DNA of 64,000 bases, taken from Imbricaverruca yamaguchii. Lineage: Eukaryota; Arthropoda; Thecostraca; Neoverrucidae. The position numbers were made by a program, and so were the translations under genes. The notes beneath the pieces are model-generated. The model saw only the letters and a program-made list of their open reading frames with translations, searched no databases and had not been told where the DNA came from. Below, one piece after another: positions 63,270 through 64,000 of the stretch; the first letter of the stretch is position 1; each line of letters begins with the position of its first letter. The stretch lies in NCBI GenBank assembly GCA_034440575.1, contig JAOTOL010000978.1, positions 42,501 to 106,500 of the forward strand, written 5' to 3'.

Positions 63270-63605
63270 AGGCGTTTGTGGTACCACGTGACTCTGTTTG
63301 TAGTACCACGTGACTCTGTTTGTGGTACCACGTGACTCTGTTTGTGGTACCACATGACTCTGTTTGTGGTGCCACGTGACTCTGTTTGTGGTACCACATG
63401 ACTCTGTTTGTGGAACCACGTGACTCTGTTTGTGGTACCAGGTGACTCTGTTTGTAGTGCCACGTGACTCTGTTTGTGGTGCCACGTGACTCTGTTTGTG
63501 GTACCACATGAATCTGTTTGTGGTACCACATGACTGTGTTTGTGGAACCACGTGACTCTGTTTGTGGTACCACATGACTGTTTGTGGTACCATGTGATTC
63601 TGCTT
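63270..63605. repeat. 22 bp minisatellite with GTGGTACCAC palindrome, about 15 units
   Basis: Unit GTGACTCTGTTTGTGGTACC plus AC. Variants change GTACC to GTGCC or GAACC, and CACGTG to CACATG. The minus-strand HKQSHVVPQTES frames are artefacts. Confidence 0.95.
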
Positions 63606-64000
63606 AAGGTACGACATAACTCTGTGGACGACAGCTCCATCTCGGTAAGATAGCAACATATCTGACGCAAACTGGTAGCAGGCCATGCTCCCTTTGACCG
63701 GAAATGAACTCTATGAATGGCCAAATGGTCTCCAAAGGACGCGTTCCAATTTTAGCGTTTGGCGTAGTCTGATCAGTGGCGACCTTGCCTGGCAACAATC
63801 TTGTCCACAGAGTTCAAGAGTTCAAGATGTAATGGGTAATCTAAATAGGTCAAACGGGTCACGCAGAACAGAGTGAACGTTTCGGCAGGTACGTTATCTG
63901 GCGTTTTTGCCGAGTGACCTAACTTCTTCGGGAACGCTATTTAAGTATTTAGTTGGAGCATTGCTCTTAATACGAGTGTTTTTCAACGCTGTTAACAGGT
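63606..64000. other. Right edge, no feature recognised
   Basis: Mixed sequence ending in a TGTTAACAGGT that could be an acceptor. The remaining AA15 exon is not seen before the edge. Confidence 0.3.

Overview
This is eukaryotic, intron-rich genomic DNA, most likely from an arthropod and probably a crustacean. The reasons are GC-rich exons set in long repeat-laden introns, an AA15-type copper oxygenase gene (a family common in arthropods and molluscs), scattered TTAGG-like runs, a CR1-like LINE, a Penelope-like element and tRNA-derived SINEs. The species is inference only.

Three split genes can be read. (1) Minus strand, 1768-2970: the first two coding exons of an NPEPL1-type M17 aminopeptidase; the rest lies off the left edge. 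(2) Plus strand, 17861-48727: an apparently complete RASEF (Rab45)-type gene of about 14 exons, encoding an EF-hand pair, a charged seven-residue repeat, a coiled-coil core and a C-terminal Rab GTPase domain, about 800 residues in all. Splice phases chain through the gene except at one uncertain acceptor near 41.44 kb. (3) Plus strand, 51047-60265: five exons of a secreted AA15 lytic polysaccharide monooxygenase, with both histidine-brace histidines visible; the last exon(s) lie beyond the right edge.

Mobile DNA: a nearly full-length CR1-like LINE (about 29.15-33.87 kb) inside a RASEF intron, with an esterase ORF1 cut by one stop and a frameshifted ORF2; a near-identical truncated copy at 11.09-11.53 kb and a decayed one at 58.8-59.4 kb; a broken Penelope-like element (22.99-24.30 kb); two tRNA-SINE families, two copies each, all with target-site duplications; and six copies of a very small (about 55-60 bp) hairpin element, also flanked by target-site duplications and resembling the SINE 3' tails.

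The most striking pattern is the link between minisatellites and splice junctions. In RASEF and in the AA15 gene, several introns begin with tandem repeats whose unit is the last bases of the exon joined to the first bases of the intron, so the 5' splice site itself is copied many times (about 26 copies after one GTPase exon and 19 after the AA15 exon 2). One acceptor shows a similar duplication. Together with the hairpin element this is the best candidate for something undescribed. The intervals 3.1-17.8 kb and 48.7-51.0 kb hold no gene I can support.
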